NCBI GenBank assembly: GCA_020881915.1
Contig: JAJFPB010000007.1
Location: 1,550,001 to 1,614,000, forward strand
Source: Paramyrothecium sp. XJ0827
Taxonomy: Eukaryota; Ascomycota; Sordariomycetes; Hypocreales; Stachybotryaceae
Length of the DNA: 64,000 nucleotides
Reading direction: 5' to 3'
Positions 1-11,142 of the stretch are shown here, in pieces (position 1 is the stretch's first letter; every line of letters starts with the position of its first letter). The translations under genes were made by a program, and so were the position numbers. The notes beneath the pieces are model-generated. The model searched no databases. It worked only from the letters and a program-made list of their open reading frames with translations, and had not been told where the DNA came from.

Positions 1-2318
1 GCGAGCTCCAGGTTCGGCTTCGCCTCCTGATCAGCTTCAAGAAGTGAGACGTCCACATCTCAAAAGCAAAAACACGCCTGCGAGTTCCCAGGAAGATGGA
101 TCCCTTCAAAACAAGCCGTTAGTAGCACAGGACTGGTAAGTCTATGGTGCATCTGGCCCTGTGGCTACTAACAACATGTAGCCATACGCAGACCAAAGAC
201 AAGCACATGCAACATCTCGAAACAGGCCGCCCGGGTACACCCCAACCTGCTAACCCCAATTCGAGTATTTCGAAGCCTGTCTCAGAGTCTCAGTTCTCGA
301 GCGCTCTAATGGAACGTTTTCTGGAAGGTCAATACCCCGTAGCCTCGCAACAGACCCATCAACTTGGCGAAAACGAATGCGACTCAACTTCAGCAGATGA
401 AGACCCAGCTGCCATCGCCGACAACCTTGCCGGTACAACATCGCTGGATAAGATCCCAGCAAGCTACGTTGCTTCAGTTCTTCGCCCTGGCCTTGTGCGA
501 GCGTTCTCTTCCAACCTGCTAGATTATGCGTCCAAGGCTGCGACTTTAGGTAGCGAGTCATCGCATGCATACGATACCGATTTTAGGGGATCCGCCTCAT
601 CACAACGCGACAAATCTCGACCTATTCGCATCAGCTCTGGTCATTCTGAGCATTATGATGGTAGTGCGGCCTCATCTCAAACTACACCCACTGAGAAGAA
701 AAACCGACAGGCCTTTTATGAGGGACCAACGGTTCCTGGAGACCAAGATTCCTGCTTTCCATGTCAAACTAGCCAGCCGACTCCCGCTGCTCAACCCATC
801 AGAGCTCGCACGCCCAGTCGCAGTTGCTACGGTGTTCAATCTTGTGGCTGCAAACTATTCAACAATCAGCTGAGACCTGAGAATGCAATGCACCAGCTTG
901 ACCAGAAGCAGATAGTCCTACAGAAAGCCTTGGCTCACATGGAAACAAGCCGATTGCCCAAGAAAGCTATGGCAGCAGTCATAGGTCCGTATGGAACTCA
1001 TCGCATCGACATCGACGTATACCTTGTCAGCCCCAGTGATATTAAGGAGATGGTGGATCTTGTTATAGCAGAATTGCAAACCTCGACAAGCAAGGGCCCT
1101 TTAACAACCACTCACTCTTCTGTCCGTGGAGTTGACCGAACGACGGCCGGACTCTTGCCAACTTTCGACGGCCCCAGTAACACCATGATCCCTCGCTCAG
1201 TAGCGATTGCGGAGCCAGCAACGACAATTAGTACTCCTCAAACATCTTTCGCCGCTGTAAGCCCGATAGATATGCAGGTCCACACGAAGGTCAAAGGGAG
1301 AAAATTATCCATGACAAGCACAGTTGTATCAAAGCAGAGCGTCGCAGAAATCACTTAGGCGGCAGATGCCTCAGCTCGCCGCTCCACTACACTTCCGTCT
1401 GTCAGTGCAATCGGCTGCTCTGAAACCAACACTGCCACATCTTCACGCTCTCGATGCTCTAGCCAAGACCGCAATGAGAGCTCTAACGTCGCACTCAAAG
1501 GCTTCTCGGTGCACCATTACACCACCACGAAAAACATGAATGCATTGGTCGAGAACATCAATCGTACCCAAAACAGCGATCATGCTAGTACTAAGTCACA
1601 CATCACGTCTTTTCCAGCTTTGCTATCCAGACACTGCACTCAGGAGTGGCTCACTCCTTCACCGGAGCTCAAACCACCTACTCAAGAAAGCTGTAGCCTA
1701 TACTTGGAAGGGGTGGATGCGCATTGTAGCGCAATGCCTCGTCTGTCCGTGTCGGTTGTGGACGAGCCATTAAAGCCCCGACAGTACAATACTTCCTGTT
1801 TCCATGGAGGAAGTCCGTTTCAAAAGCGCGATGACATCGCAAGGCGGCGGGCATCTGAAACGCCCAGGCTATCAACTTCTTCACAACGTTTGGGAGCCTC
1901 AATAGGGGCAGCCTCTCACCGAAGACGTAGCTCACAAACAGCAGACGTAAGGACTTCCATCAACAGGAAACGCGGGAGTGTATTCCCGAGCATCGTAGAC
2001 AAGCTCCGCAGAAGCGGTCAATTGTTGCTGCATGCACAGCGATCGCCCTCGGATTCCGATGCCTCCGGTACGACACCGCACAACTCACCTGCCGGTGAAC
2101 AACGACCAGCTACGACACCGCGATCCAGAGACAGCCTGAGAAGGCAGCGTAGTCCCGAGCCGCCGGTGGTTGACAGGGCCGGCATATACGAAGCAATGAC
2201 AGGAAGCAGACTTCACGTTCCAAGACGGCCGCATTGTGGTTGCTCGGAAGACGGCAGACCTCACGTTTGCGCAGATGATATGAGTAGCTTTGGAGGGAGT
2301 GAGCGTTCCGGGTTTTAA
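1..2318 (+). CDS. Ser/Thr-rich protein of unknown function, 5' end outside the window
   Basis: I do not recognise this protein. Exons are <1..135, 182..1256 and 1359..2318, giving 722 residues in the window. The first exon is open in the frame starting at base 2 up to a GTAAGT donor at 136. The intron 136..181 carries a perfect TACTAAC branch site (166..172). The second intron, 1257..1358 (102 nt, GTAAGC donor, CTTAG acceptor), is needed because its last three bases are an in-frame TAG; removing it leaves the frame unchanged. The ATG at 144 lies inside the first intron, so it is not the start. The protein is low-complexity, rich in Ser, Thr, Arg and Pro, with no transmembrane segment or catalytic motif that I can see; the C-terminus has a short Cys/His-rich patch (HCGCSEDGRPHVC). 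It is probably a disordered regulatory protein, but no function can be assigned. Confidence 0.7.
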
Positions 2319-2499
2319 AGCAGAACCGAGAGGTTTGTCTTACTCAAGGATAACCAACCTAGGCACCTAGTCATTATGAACCTTTTGCAGAAATTCCTAA
2401 GCATACAAACCTACCTTGATCACCTCGTTGCATGTTGGCAAAAATTGAGCGGGGAGGTTTTCCCCGCGGCAATCGTTGGACAAACCTGTCCAGAGGAAC

Positions 2500-2505
2500 A
2501 AAAAA
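2500..2505 (-). terminator. Possible RNA polymerase III terminator for tRNA-Ala
   Basis: A run of six A on the + strand is TTTTTT on the tRNA strand, 53 nt past the mature tRNA 3' end. It is the first T-run of four or more downstream of the tRNA. Confidence 0.45.
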
Positions 2506-2558
2506 CACAAGCATCGAACTATATCGATGCTTGCTTGGCGAGATTGACATCTCTACCT

Positions 2559-2642
2559 TGGACGAGCGGGGAATTGAACCCCGGACCTTCAGCAGGTTCG
2601 CCGCAATGCGAAGCCGACGTCATACCCCTAGACCACACGCCC
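2559..2642 (-). tRNA. tRNA-Ala (anticodon CGC) with a 12-nt intron
   Basis: The reverse strand folds as a full cloverleaf. The acceptor stem GGGCGTG/CTCGTCC contains the G3-U70 wobble pair that marks alanine tRNAs, with discriminator A73 at 2559. The T-arm CGGGG-TTCAATT-CCCCG holds the B box, and the anticodon stem is TCGGC/GCTGA. The anticodon CGC is at 2610..2608. Nineteen bases lie between the anticodon-stem strands, so a 12-nt intron (2606..2595) sits after position 37, as usual for eukaryotic tRNA introns. Within it GCGAA pairs with TTCGC of the anticodon loop, giving the helix expected by the splicing endonuclease. It decodes GCG codons. Confidence 0.9.
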
Positions 2643-3267
2643 CATAAAAGACAATGCTTCTTATTGCAGTATCTACAGCGTCTCGCATCTGTCCCGGTGC
2701 ACGACGCAAGCTGTCTAGCTGTAAACGAACCAATCCGCATGATTTTCATCGTATGCCATTAATGTGGTATTCGAGTTCTTTCATACAGTAGCCATTCCCT
2801 CTGCAACTATCGTTGTGCTTTATGCGAAGCCTGCAGTGGTACGCTTCTTTGACCGGCCCGGCACTTACAGCTGGGATACGAACGATGTCTGACGCCGCAC
2901 CAAGGCGACTCAATTGCGGCGAAGCATCTTCGGCAAGAAACATGGCCGTCTAGATGAGTCAACAACTCCTTCAGTCAAGGTCACAACGGCGGAGCAGTTC
3001 GTCACGTCAATTGGATCTTGCAGAGCTGGTTTGCTGATAGCGGACATCCTAATGCATTTGCATTCTCAGTAAGCCAATAGCTCAGCACATGCAAGCGAAA
3101 GAAGCTCCTGTCCCTGGGCGTAGCAGAGACTGGCAGACAAGGTCGATTGCCGTATAAGTAACAGAGAACGGCAGAAATAGGGGCATTGGAAGTCCCAGCG
3201 AAGAAGGTATGAACATCATGAATATACGATTGAGGTATCCTACTCACAGGTCTATCGCTCGCCCCTT
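2643..3267. other. Intergenic, nothing recognised
   Basis: About 620 bases between tRNA-Ala and the stop codon of the RRM protein gene. Short reading frames here lack plausible starts or recognisable products. Confidence 0.6.
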
Positions 3268-5010
3268 TTAGATGGCCTTCGATGCCCGTGCCTTGTTCTC
3301 CCTATGGCGCTTCTCCTTGGCCGCCGTCTTGCGGCGCGTCATCCACGACCGGTTGAGGTCTCTCCGGTTCTCCCAGAACCAACTCTGGAAGTCGCTTGCG
3401 CCCGGCTGTCCCTGCGCAGGAGTGGCCTCCTTACCGTCCTCCTCCACGTCCTCCTCTGCATCCTCTGCATTCTCCTCGGCATCCTGCTCCACCTCATCAG
3501 CCCCAGCTCGGTTCCCGTTGAGCTCGGGCGCCTCGGTCATGTCCTCGTCATCGTCCTCGCCATCCGGGGCCCAGAAGTTGCGCATGCGCGAGGGATGCGC
3601 CGTGTCCGGGGTGGGGGCGGCGCTGCGAACATTGCGCCACTCAAAGTCCTGGCGGCTGTAGGGTGTCATGGGCAGCAGCTCGGAAGGCTGCTCTCCGGAC
3701 TCGTCGTCCTCTTCGTTGGCGCCGCCGAAGAAGCTGAACGGTGCGTCCTTTGCCAGCGTTTGGTCCGTATTCTCGCCCGTTTGCTGGCGCTTGTAAAGAG
3801 CCTCGAGGGGGTGGACCTTGGTTGCCGAGGGGGTGATGGGAGGCGGTATCTTGATAGTCAAGCTTCGAGACGAGCTGGAGGATATAGGTCGTGCGGAATC
3901 GGCTTTGATCGCGGAAGTAGGCGTCACAACCTGCGGCAACTTCTGGGTCTCCAGCGCCTCGCCCTTCTGCTTCTTCTGAGGTGTTTTCACCTCCGACTTC
4001 GCGGCTTCCTTTTCCGATTCTTCATCTTCGCTCGCATCATCGACTTCCTCCTCCTTGTCCGAATCGGACTCGGGCTCGGACTCGGATTCTGATGATGTCC
4101 CACTGCTGCTGGTGCTGTCATCGTCGGATTCTACTACCGGTTTCTTCTCCACAACCTTCTTCGGCCGGGGCTTGACGGCTGTGCGGGGATCGTCCTTTAC
4201 CGTTTCCACGACATTGCCCTCCGCGTCGACCCAGCCTTTACCTTCCACGAACTCCACGGCGGATTTGCTATCGGTTGCAGATACAGTGTTCTTCAAGAAG
4301 CTGGGGAATTTGGTGGTTTTCTCGAACTCGTGCACAGTAACCTCTCTTCCTTTGCCCTTCTTTCTCTTCTTTTTGGGCTCCTCGCCTTGGGGCAGGTTGG
4401 CGGTCGCATTGGGTGGGATTCTCGTTTTCAACAAGCACTCTTCTTGGTCCGTGTATTTCGACTTGAGTTGTTTCCGCTTCTCCTTCTCCTTGTCCTTGGA
4501 CTTTCCATCCTCGTCCTTCTTGCTCTTCTTCTTCCTCCTCTGCTCCTGGGGTTCCGTCCATCCTCGCTTCACCTTTCGGCCGTTTAATGAAACACCCTCC
4601 ACGAGGTCCGGGTCGCGCTTCCGCTTTTTCGATCCGGATGATTCGTCCTTGGACTTCTTCTTGCGCTTCTTATCTGGGAGGTCCGCGTCGCCTGTGGGCA
4701 CGATCTCCTCCCGGGGCCGAGCCTTGTCCACCTTGACCTTGACGCCTTTCAGGGTCGAGCCATTGAGCTTGTTCTTGATCTTTTCGGCGTCCATCGGGGG
4801 TAGCTCCACGAAGCCGTAGCGCCTCTCGGGAAATGTCTCAATGGTGTGAAAGGATATGTTGCGCGCGCTCGGTAGGACTGAGGGCGGGAGGATGGTCTTC
4901 AGCAGATCTTGGTCGAAGGGCGTAATGTGCAGGCGAACCAAATCAGCTTGACCGCCTGTCTTCGACTGAGTGGAGGTAGCAGGCTGCGGCGAACCGGCTT
5001 CACCACGCAT
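3268..5010 (-). CDS. RRM-containing, Lys/Glu-rich nucleolar protein (Nop8/NOL8-like)
   Basis: A single-exon gene of 580 residues. An RRM-like domain lies at the N-terminus (about residues 24-100): LVRLHITPF resembles the first RNP strand and RRYGFVELPP the RNP1 strand. Next come several Lys/Arg clusters such as KKRKKKSK, typical of nucleolar localisation signals, then long acidic Ser/Glu/Asp stretches (about 290-345). The C-terminus has a conserved-looking basic segment, FQSWFWENRRDLNRSW. One RRM followed by charged low-complexity sequence matches the Nop8/NOL8 group, which acts in 60S ribosomal subunit assembly; the exact orthology is inferred. The ATG at 5010 is the first in frame. An alternative is a general SRP40-like nucleolar phosphoprotein. 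Confidence 0.72.
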   Translation of the reverse strand: MRGEAGSPQPATSTQSKTGGQADLVRLHITPFDQDLLKTILPPSVLPSARNISFHTIETFPERRYGFVELPPMDAEKIKNKLNGSTLKGVKVKVDKARPREEIVPTGDADLPDKKRKKKSKDESSGSKKRKRDPDLVEGVSLNGRKVKRGWTEPQEQRRKKKSKKDEDGKSKDKEKEKRKQLKSKYTDQEECLLKTRIPPNATANLPQGEEPKKKRKKGKGREVTVHEFEKTTKFPSFLKNTVSATDSKSAVEFVEGKGWVDAEGNVVETVKDDPRTAVKPRPKKVVEKKPVVESDDDSTSSSGTSSESESEPESDSDKEEEVDDASEDEESEKEAAKSEVKTPQKKQKGEALETQKLPQVVTPTSAIKADSARPISSSSSRSLTIKIPPPITPSATKVHPLEALYKRQQTGENTDQTLAKDAPFSFFGGANEEDDESGEQPSELLPMTPYSRQDFEWRNVRSAAPTPDTAHPSRMRNFWAPDGEDDDEDMTEAPELNGNRAGADEVEQDAEENAEDAEEDVEEDGKEATPAQGQPGASDFQSWFWENRRDLNRSWMTRRKTAAKEKRHRENKARASKAI

Positions 5011-5738
5011 TGTCGAGGTGCAGCTGAAGAGTCGGGCGCGTGGCTGTTCACGGCTATAAGCGCCGTGCAGCTTTTGGGAAGCAGAAATTCTGGGCAGAAA
5101 AAGTTATGGCGGGTCCAGGACGGCAGACACTAGCATCGAGCATGTGATTGGCTTACAGCGGTCTGCGCAGAGGGATCGCCTGCGTACCCTAGACCGTCTC
5201 TTCGGCTCCAGTGAAGCAATCACTTTCTTTCCGATTTCTCAGGGATAAATGAATGTAGAATGATTAATTACTTCAATGAAATCGATATTGACGGTGATCC
5301 TTTCTGGTCCCGTCGGGCGAGTTTTGACCCCACAAGTCCTGTACTAGGCATATCTACCCGAAAGTCAGACATTCTGAGGCCGCGGTTTCTTGTATCCCAA
5401 TTGTTCAACTGAATCATGGTTAGTAGTTCGCAATGCCGAACTACCACATGTTTGAACCTAGTAGTCCAGATGTGCGTTCCTCACCTACGAAGGGAAGCCC
5501 ATCAGGATGCTCGTGTAAGACATTCACATTGGGTCAGGCCATGCCGGGAAAGCGCATTCGAAAAATGATTATTATACCAACTAAAAAGCCTTATACAATG
5601 AAGAAAGCTAGTGATCTAATCCTACACCCCATATGCACAACATTTCATTCATGACAGTAATATACAAGCCTCATCCGGAACAAGAGTTGAGATGAAAGAG
5701 AAGACACAGTGCGCCAGGTCCAAACTCACGATCCCCCC
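5011..5738. other. Intergenic between the RRM gene promoter and the heme lyase 3' end
   Basis: About 730 bases that must hold the promoter of the leftward RRM gene and the 3' UTR of the heme lyase gene. I see no further gene. Confidence 0.6.
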
Positions 5739-6907
5739 TTAACCCCAAGGCTTCGTAGCGTTGTGGCGGAAGAAGGGTTGAGGGTCCTGCTCTCGCTTGT
5801 CCCCGCCGATGGCCTTCCACCATACATCGGTGCCCCATCGAATCACGCGCTCGGCAGAACCAAGAGGGGTGGCTGCGGGTCGGACGTCAAGGTAGAAGAC
5901 AGGCTCACCCGACGGCTCTGGCTCACCAGAGTAGTAGTCGATAACGTAGCGAATCTCCTTCTCCTGACCATTGACCTTGCGGGAAACAAACCAATCGTGT
6001 CGATCGAAGGGGGGCTCGGTGCTGCAAAGATGATGTTAGCATGTGATGTACAATAGACATAAAAATGGTTGCACTCACGCAAACTTGGACGGGTAGATCC
6101 AGCCCAGCACCTGAAGCATTGTAGCCCTGGGAGTCATGTCCTTGGGTCGACCCTGGAAGCGGATGAGGGTGGGCGTCATATCGTTTCCATCCCAGTGGCG
6201 GTTCAACTCCTCCTCGACATGTTCTTCGCCCCTCTTGCAGACTTGCCAGCCCTTGTACAGACCGCGCGCGAACCGTTGCTCCCAGCCAAGGATCTCTTCC
6301 CATGCGCCTTCATTCAAGAAGTTATGAACCGAGACCATGGACTCGACAGCAGTCGCGTCGGTATCAGTGTAGCCCTTCCGCAAAAGGGCATTGTACATCT
6401 GCTGAGGCGAAGGATACTCCCAGTTGCCGTCGCCGGTGCTCTTCGGAATTGTCGACGCCTCGCGCGTGGTGGGCAGTGCAACTGTCTGGTTCGGCGCTGG
6501 CTTCTGAGAGAGATCGGGGAACATGTAGTTGAGGGGGTTCAGCTGGGACAGCACTGATTTAGGTTTCTCCTCTATGTCGGTGCGCGATGCATGAGGAACG
6601 GGGCACCCGGAAGCCTCTTTGGCGCGAGCCTCATGAGGCACGGGACAGCCAGATGCGGGAGCGGGAGCAGCGGCAGGGGGAGGTGGTGGCGGCGTCTGAG
6701 ATTGCTGACTCTTTGCGCCGGGGTTGAAGGCGTCGATGGTCTTGTTGTGCATGGGACATCCGGCCTATTTGTTGTTAGTAAAGTGTTCTTCTCTATGGAG
6801 AGTGTGAAGCTGAGACTCACAGGAGGCTCACGGGTTGCGGCGATAGGCGGATGCCCAACGGGCATCTGCTGAACCGCCGATACAGGCTCAGCCCAGAACC
6901 AACCCAT
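5739..6907 (-). CDS. CYC3: Cytochrome c heme lyase (holocytochrome c synthase)
   Basis: This enzyme attaches heme covalently to the CXXCH cysteines of apocytochrome c in the mitochondrial intermembrane space. Exons are 6907..6821, 6764..6079 and 6021..5739 (351 residues), with GTGAGT donors at both introns, a TAG acceptor in the first and a CTAAC branch plus CAG acceptor in the second. The N-terminal third carries three Cys-Pro heme-binding motifs (GCPMH across the first splice junction, then GCPVPH twice) and a proline run. The core has the family blocks [17 protein letters not shown] and, after the second junction, [17 protein letters not shown] and FYLDVRPA. It ends at TAA 5741..5739. Its start is head-to-head with the mitochondrial kinase gene at 7383. 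Confidence 0.96.
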
Positions 6908-7382
6908 TGCGAATTATTTGCTGAAGAGGGAGAACAAAAGGTAAGCCTCCTCAAGGGAAAAGGTTGGAAGGGGAAACGCAAAAGCAAAGGCAAGGGGGGG
7001 CGTTGATGGTTGATTGTCTGCGGGAACTTGCCCCGGCGCAAATAAATTTGCCAGCCTGCCTTATCAAGCAACAATAGTCGGATAAAGCCGTCGCGAAGAT
7101 GGGACCAAATCGCGACTACGGATTTACCCGATCATAATCCGACCAGGGCCGGCGAATGAGAGCGTCGTGGTAGTAACCAGGGTACTCCACAGGTACATCG
7201 GAAGTAGTCGCGAAAATAAACGACGTCACCGAGCTCTGCACATGGACTTGAACTGCCGCATGGGCGTGTCATATCGTCAACGAAGAGCAGAGGCACGAGG
7301 AGGGCAACTTTCGCCGACGAACATGAATTGAGAACACAACCTGCTTGGTGCTACATCGCCGATTCCTGCTCCCGCCACGGCC
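6908..7382. promoter_or_regulatory. Shared divergent promoter region of heme lyase and UbiB-kinase genes
   Basis: These 475 bases separate two start codons pointing away from each other, so both genes must draw their promoters from here. Both products are mitochondrial. No specific factor site is called. Confidence 0.55.
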
Positions 7383-9515
7383 ATGAGGAGCGCATTCATC
7401 CTCGGGAGGTTCGGCCTTCGTTCCGCACTTCGACAACACGCTCAGCAACAGGCGCTTCCCTTCCTTCGCCGATTTCAGCCCCAGGCGCACCATGCGAAGC
7501 AGATACCATGGCGGACGCGCGGGAAGGGCAGAGTAATGCTGCACGCCTCGACCGGAGCTGCCGCCCTGGGGACTGCGGCTTTTGTCGAGCTGTCGCAGAA
7601 GGAGAACGGCGATAACGATGAGACTGGTGAACTGCGCATGTTAGAGATCTCGAGGGAGGAAATTAAGAAGAAAGTCAGCGACCGAGAGACGGGGCTCTCA
7701 CGGGTGGCTCACTCAGTGGTACTGTTTCTCGACTTATATATATGGGAACCCGTCTGTACCGGCGTTCGCTTCCTGCACCTTGTTACCATCTTCGTGCCCG
7801 TCATTCTCACGGTCCCCGTCATTTGGTTTGGCCGCCAACTGCCCGACTACGGAAACCAGCGAAGCGGCACCATATGGTGGTATGGGTTTCTCGTTCAAGC
7901 CATGGAGTGGGCAGGTCCTGCTTTCATCAAGCTCGGCCAGTGGGCGGCGTCTCGGTCGGACATCTTCCCCACTGAGATGTGCGATATCATGTCGAAGCTT
8001 CACTCGCACGCTCCGGCCCATTCTATGAGCGTCACGCGAAAGACGGTCGAAGCTGCCTTTGGTGGCCGCAAGTTCGATGACATCTTTGAAGAATTTGACG
8101 AGAAGCCCCTCGGCGTGGGTGCCATTGCCCAGGTCTACAAAGCGAAGCTGAAGCCCGATTTCATCGCACCACATGATGCCGATGTGGCCACTTCAACCCA
8201 GCCGTTGGCGCATAGCGTTAGGCGCAATGTTGAGACTGTGCTGAAGAGCTCGCCCATGAGGGTGCCTTCAACTTACGTCGCTGTCAAGGTCCTGCATCCC
8301 CATGTGGAGCGGACGGTGCGTCGAGACCTGAGAATTATGGGCTTCTTTGCTTCCGTGCTCAACACCATCCCCACGATTGAGTGGCTGTCATTGCCCGACG
8401 AGGTTACCCAGTTCGGCGAGATGATGAGGCTCCAGCTAGACTTGCGCATAGAAGCAGCCAATCTGGCAACTTTCCGTCAGAATTTCAAAGACCGCTCGAC
8501 AGCCTGGTTTCCTTACCCTTACACAGACTTCACCACTCGCAACGTTTTGATAGAGGAATATGCGCAGGGAATACCATTAGCAGATTTCATGGAGAATGGA
8601 GGCGGTGTGTTCCAGCACGACATCGCGGACGAAGGCCTTGATGCCTTTTTACGAATGCTACTTCTAGACAATTTTGTGCATGCCGACCTACACCCCGGCA
8701 ACATCATGGTACGATTCTACAAGTCGGCCCAGCCAGATATTCGACTCCCGAGGTTCCACGAGAAGGGCCAACACCCAGAGTCCGCCGATGTGACCGAAGA
8801 AGTCCTCGAACGTCTACGACCTTACCGCCACCGCAAGGACGTAGCGGCGTGGGAGGCGGAGCTGGCCAAGATTGACTCGGAGGGCTTCCGGCCGCAGCTC
8901 GTCTTCATCGACACGGGCCTCGTCACGGAGCTCAACGCGACTAACCGCCGCAACTTCCTCGACCTCTTCCGCGCTGTCGCCGAGTTTGACGGCTACAAGG
9001 CCGGCCACTTGATGTGCGAGCGCTGCCGCCAGCCCGAGGCCGTGCTCGACAATGAGGTCTTCGCGCTCAAGATGCAGCACCTCGTCCTGAGCGTCAAGAG
9101 CCGCACGCTCGCCCTGGGCAACGTGAAGATTGGCGACATCCTGCAGCGCGTCCTCGGCATGGTGCGCGAGCACCACGTCCGCCTCGAGGGCGACTTTGTC
9201 AACGTCGTCATCAGCATCCTGCTGCTCGAGGGCATCGGCCGCAGCCTCAACCCGGACGTCGACTTGCTGAGCAGCTCGCTGCCCATCCTGCGACAGCTGA
9301 GCGCCCAGAGCGGTGCCGAGATGGCCAAGCACGGCGACTTTTCCATGATTTGGCTGTGGATGGGCCTGGAGACGCGGCGCTTCCTGCAGGCCAGCATGGA
9401 GGATGTAAGTCCGCCACCAATCCCCCCCCCCCTTTTGATAACATAACACTAACCCATATCCCTCACACAGGTCGAGAGATGTGTCAAGTACGATTTGCTT
9501 TCTCCGAATGTATAG
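7383..9515 (+). CDS. Mitochondrial UbiB/ABC1-family protein kinase-like protein, ADCK2/Cqd1 type
   Basis: Exons are 7383..9404 and 9471..9515 (688 residues); a GTAAGT donor and CACAG acceptor add a 14-residue tail, VERCVKYDLLSPNV. The N-terminus is basic and hydrophobic like a mitochondrial presequence, and a hydrophobic segment at about 130-150 could span the inner membrane. UbiB motifs are present: KLGQ (183-186), VAVKV with Lys302, HADLHPGN (from His433) and FIDTG (Asp510). The DTG replaces the DFG of canonical kinases, and the WAASRSDIFP context points to the ADCK2/Cqd1 branch. In yeast Cqd1 is known to control coenzyme Q distribution between mitochondria and the rest of the cell. UbiB proteins are atypical kinases or ATPases, so protein kinase activity should not be assumed. 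Confidence 0.9.
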
Positions 9516-10124
9516 ATATGTAGAAACACTAGAGTTGCAAAGCGCTCGCGAGGCGGCAAGCATAACATGGCGTATTGGGTGTTTTGGGTAGAGCGCGGAC
9601 AGGTCCCGGAGATGCAGGGTGAGAGGCAGGAAAGTAGGTGGGAAATGCCGCTCAACATATATACAACACTACACAATTACAGGACAGTGGCGCGTTCAGA
9701 ACCAAAGCCGAAATACTTGTGACTTGTACAGCCAGCAATTCCCGCGAGACAACTGGCATCCACAGTTCTTCAACGATGGTTAAATGACGCTCACAGAGTC
9801 TTCGCATTTATATGTGCCCACTACGCTTATTCTAACATACAAAAGCAACAGTAAACCTTCTTAACGCCTTGCTCTGATGAACTATTTGTGTCCTACTGAC
9901 ACACTCGTCCGTTGATTGTGGTAGATCTAACCCACGCGTCGTGGCTGCTATCCTTGGATTGCCTAAATTGCTGGGATGAGCCTCGCTCTGAGGTCTCGAG
10001 CTGATCGGCGCGGAGTGTCGGGATGAAGAATGGATCTCTCATCTTCCGCGTGGCTGCTGCGTGTGCTGGACGCAGTTTCGGGACCCCTCGTGTCGTGCTG
10101 TCATATGCCGGAGACTTGAACGGC
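9516..10124. other. Intergenic between two convergent genes
   Basis: About 610 bases shared by the 3' ends of the UbiB-kinase gene and the TCO89-like gene. Nothing else is recognised. Confidence 0.6.
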
Positions 10125-11106
10125 TCAATCGGTACTAGCACTGAGCTCGGGGGCTTTCTCCCAGAGGTTTCGCAGCAACGCTCCTGTGCCGTCTTCGTCA
10201 TCGCCGCCAACAAGACTCGAGCCGCTCAGTCTTTCATTAATGCGATTGACCTCGTCCTCATAGCTTGATCCTGCTCCATTTGTCCTGATTGAATCGGGCC
10301 GCTTCGGTGTTGTAGGGCGCCGCGCCTCAGGTAGGCTGACATTTCGTACATGGCGGTTGGGCAATTCCAGTGAACGTTTACTGTTCGTGGAGCCAGTGTT
10401 GATACGTGGTATTCTTTTCGTCTTATTCATGCCGGGAAGATGGGTTAATCGGTTAAGTGAGCGGGCGACTGGGTTCTGATGCCGCCGGACCACTAGGTAT
10501 TCCATACCCGTGCGCTCCAACAACTTCCCAACACGTGGATCGCGGCTACTTCCTCCGTCATAGCCAGGACCCCCCACGCCAATTAGAGGGCTTGCTCCGA
10601 TGACACCTCCAGCCCCAGCTGCTGACTGGCCAGGCTCAATGACTGAACTCGCGCGCTGAAGGTTCAGCTTCTGTTGGGTACGGGATGTATCCGCCGGTAG
10701 TGCTGCTGTCCTTGTGGCTGGTTTCGACACCAAGGCACTATTGTCACTATCAGCAAGAGGCGTGATATCGCCACTCTCCTGCGTTTGCGAAAAGCTAATC
10801 ATTGATCGAGGTCGCCGAGGGATGTCCTCGGACCGGACGGAAGCACCAGCCGCATGTCGATAGAACGACCCCTCACTTGCCAGACCTGAGCCAGGAACCT
10901 CCACAAATCGGGAGGTAAGCTCATCTTGGCCGCTGGATGTAGCTACCGAAGCGTCGTGCTCGGTCAAATTTGGGGACATTTTCGGAGGAGGGGCTGAAGC
11001 GATGTCGGCCGACATTTGGGGAGGGGCGCCGTGCGAAGGCGTGCGTTGAAGAAGGCGGGAGGTGAGGTACGCTTTATGATGGATCCTCTCACGTTCGGGC
11101 GATGAT

Positions 11107-11142
<36 letters not shown>

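Noticed and set aside
3304..4092. A 262-codon frame on the + strand
   Set aside because: It lies antisense to the repetitive, acidic part of the RRM protein gene and is a leucine-rich shadow of that sequence.
8814..9563. A 249-codon frame antisense to the UbiB-kinase gene
   Set aside because: Shadow of a G+C-rich coding exon; its Ala/Val/Leu/Glu-rich composition is typical of antisense reading.
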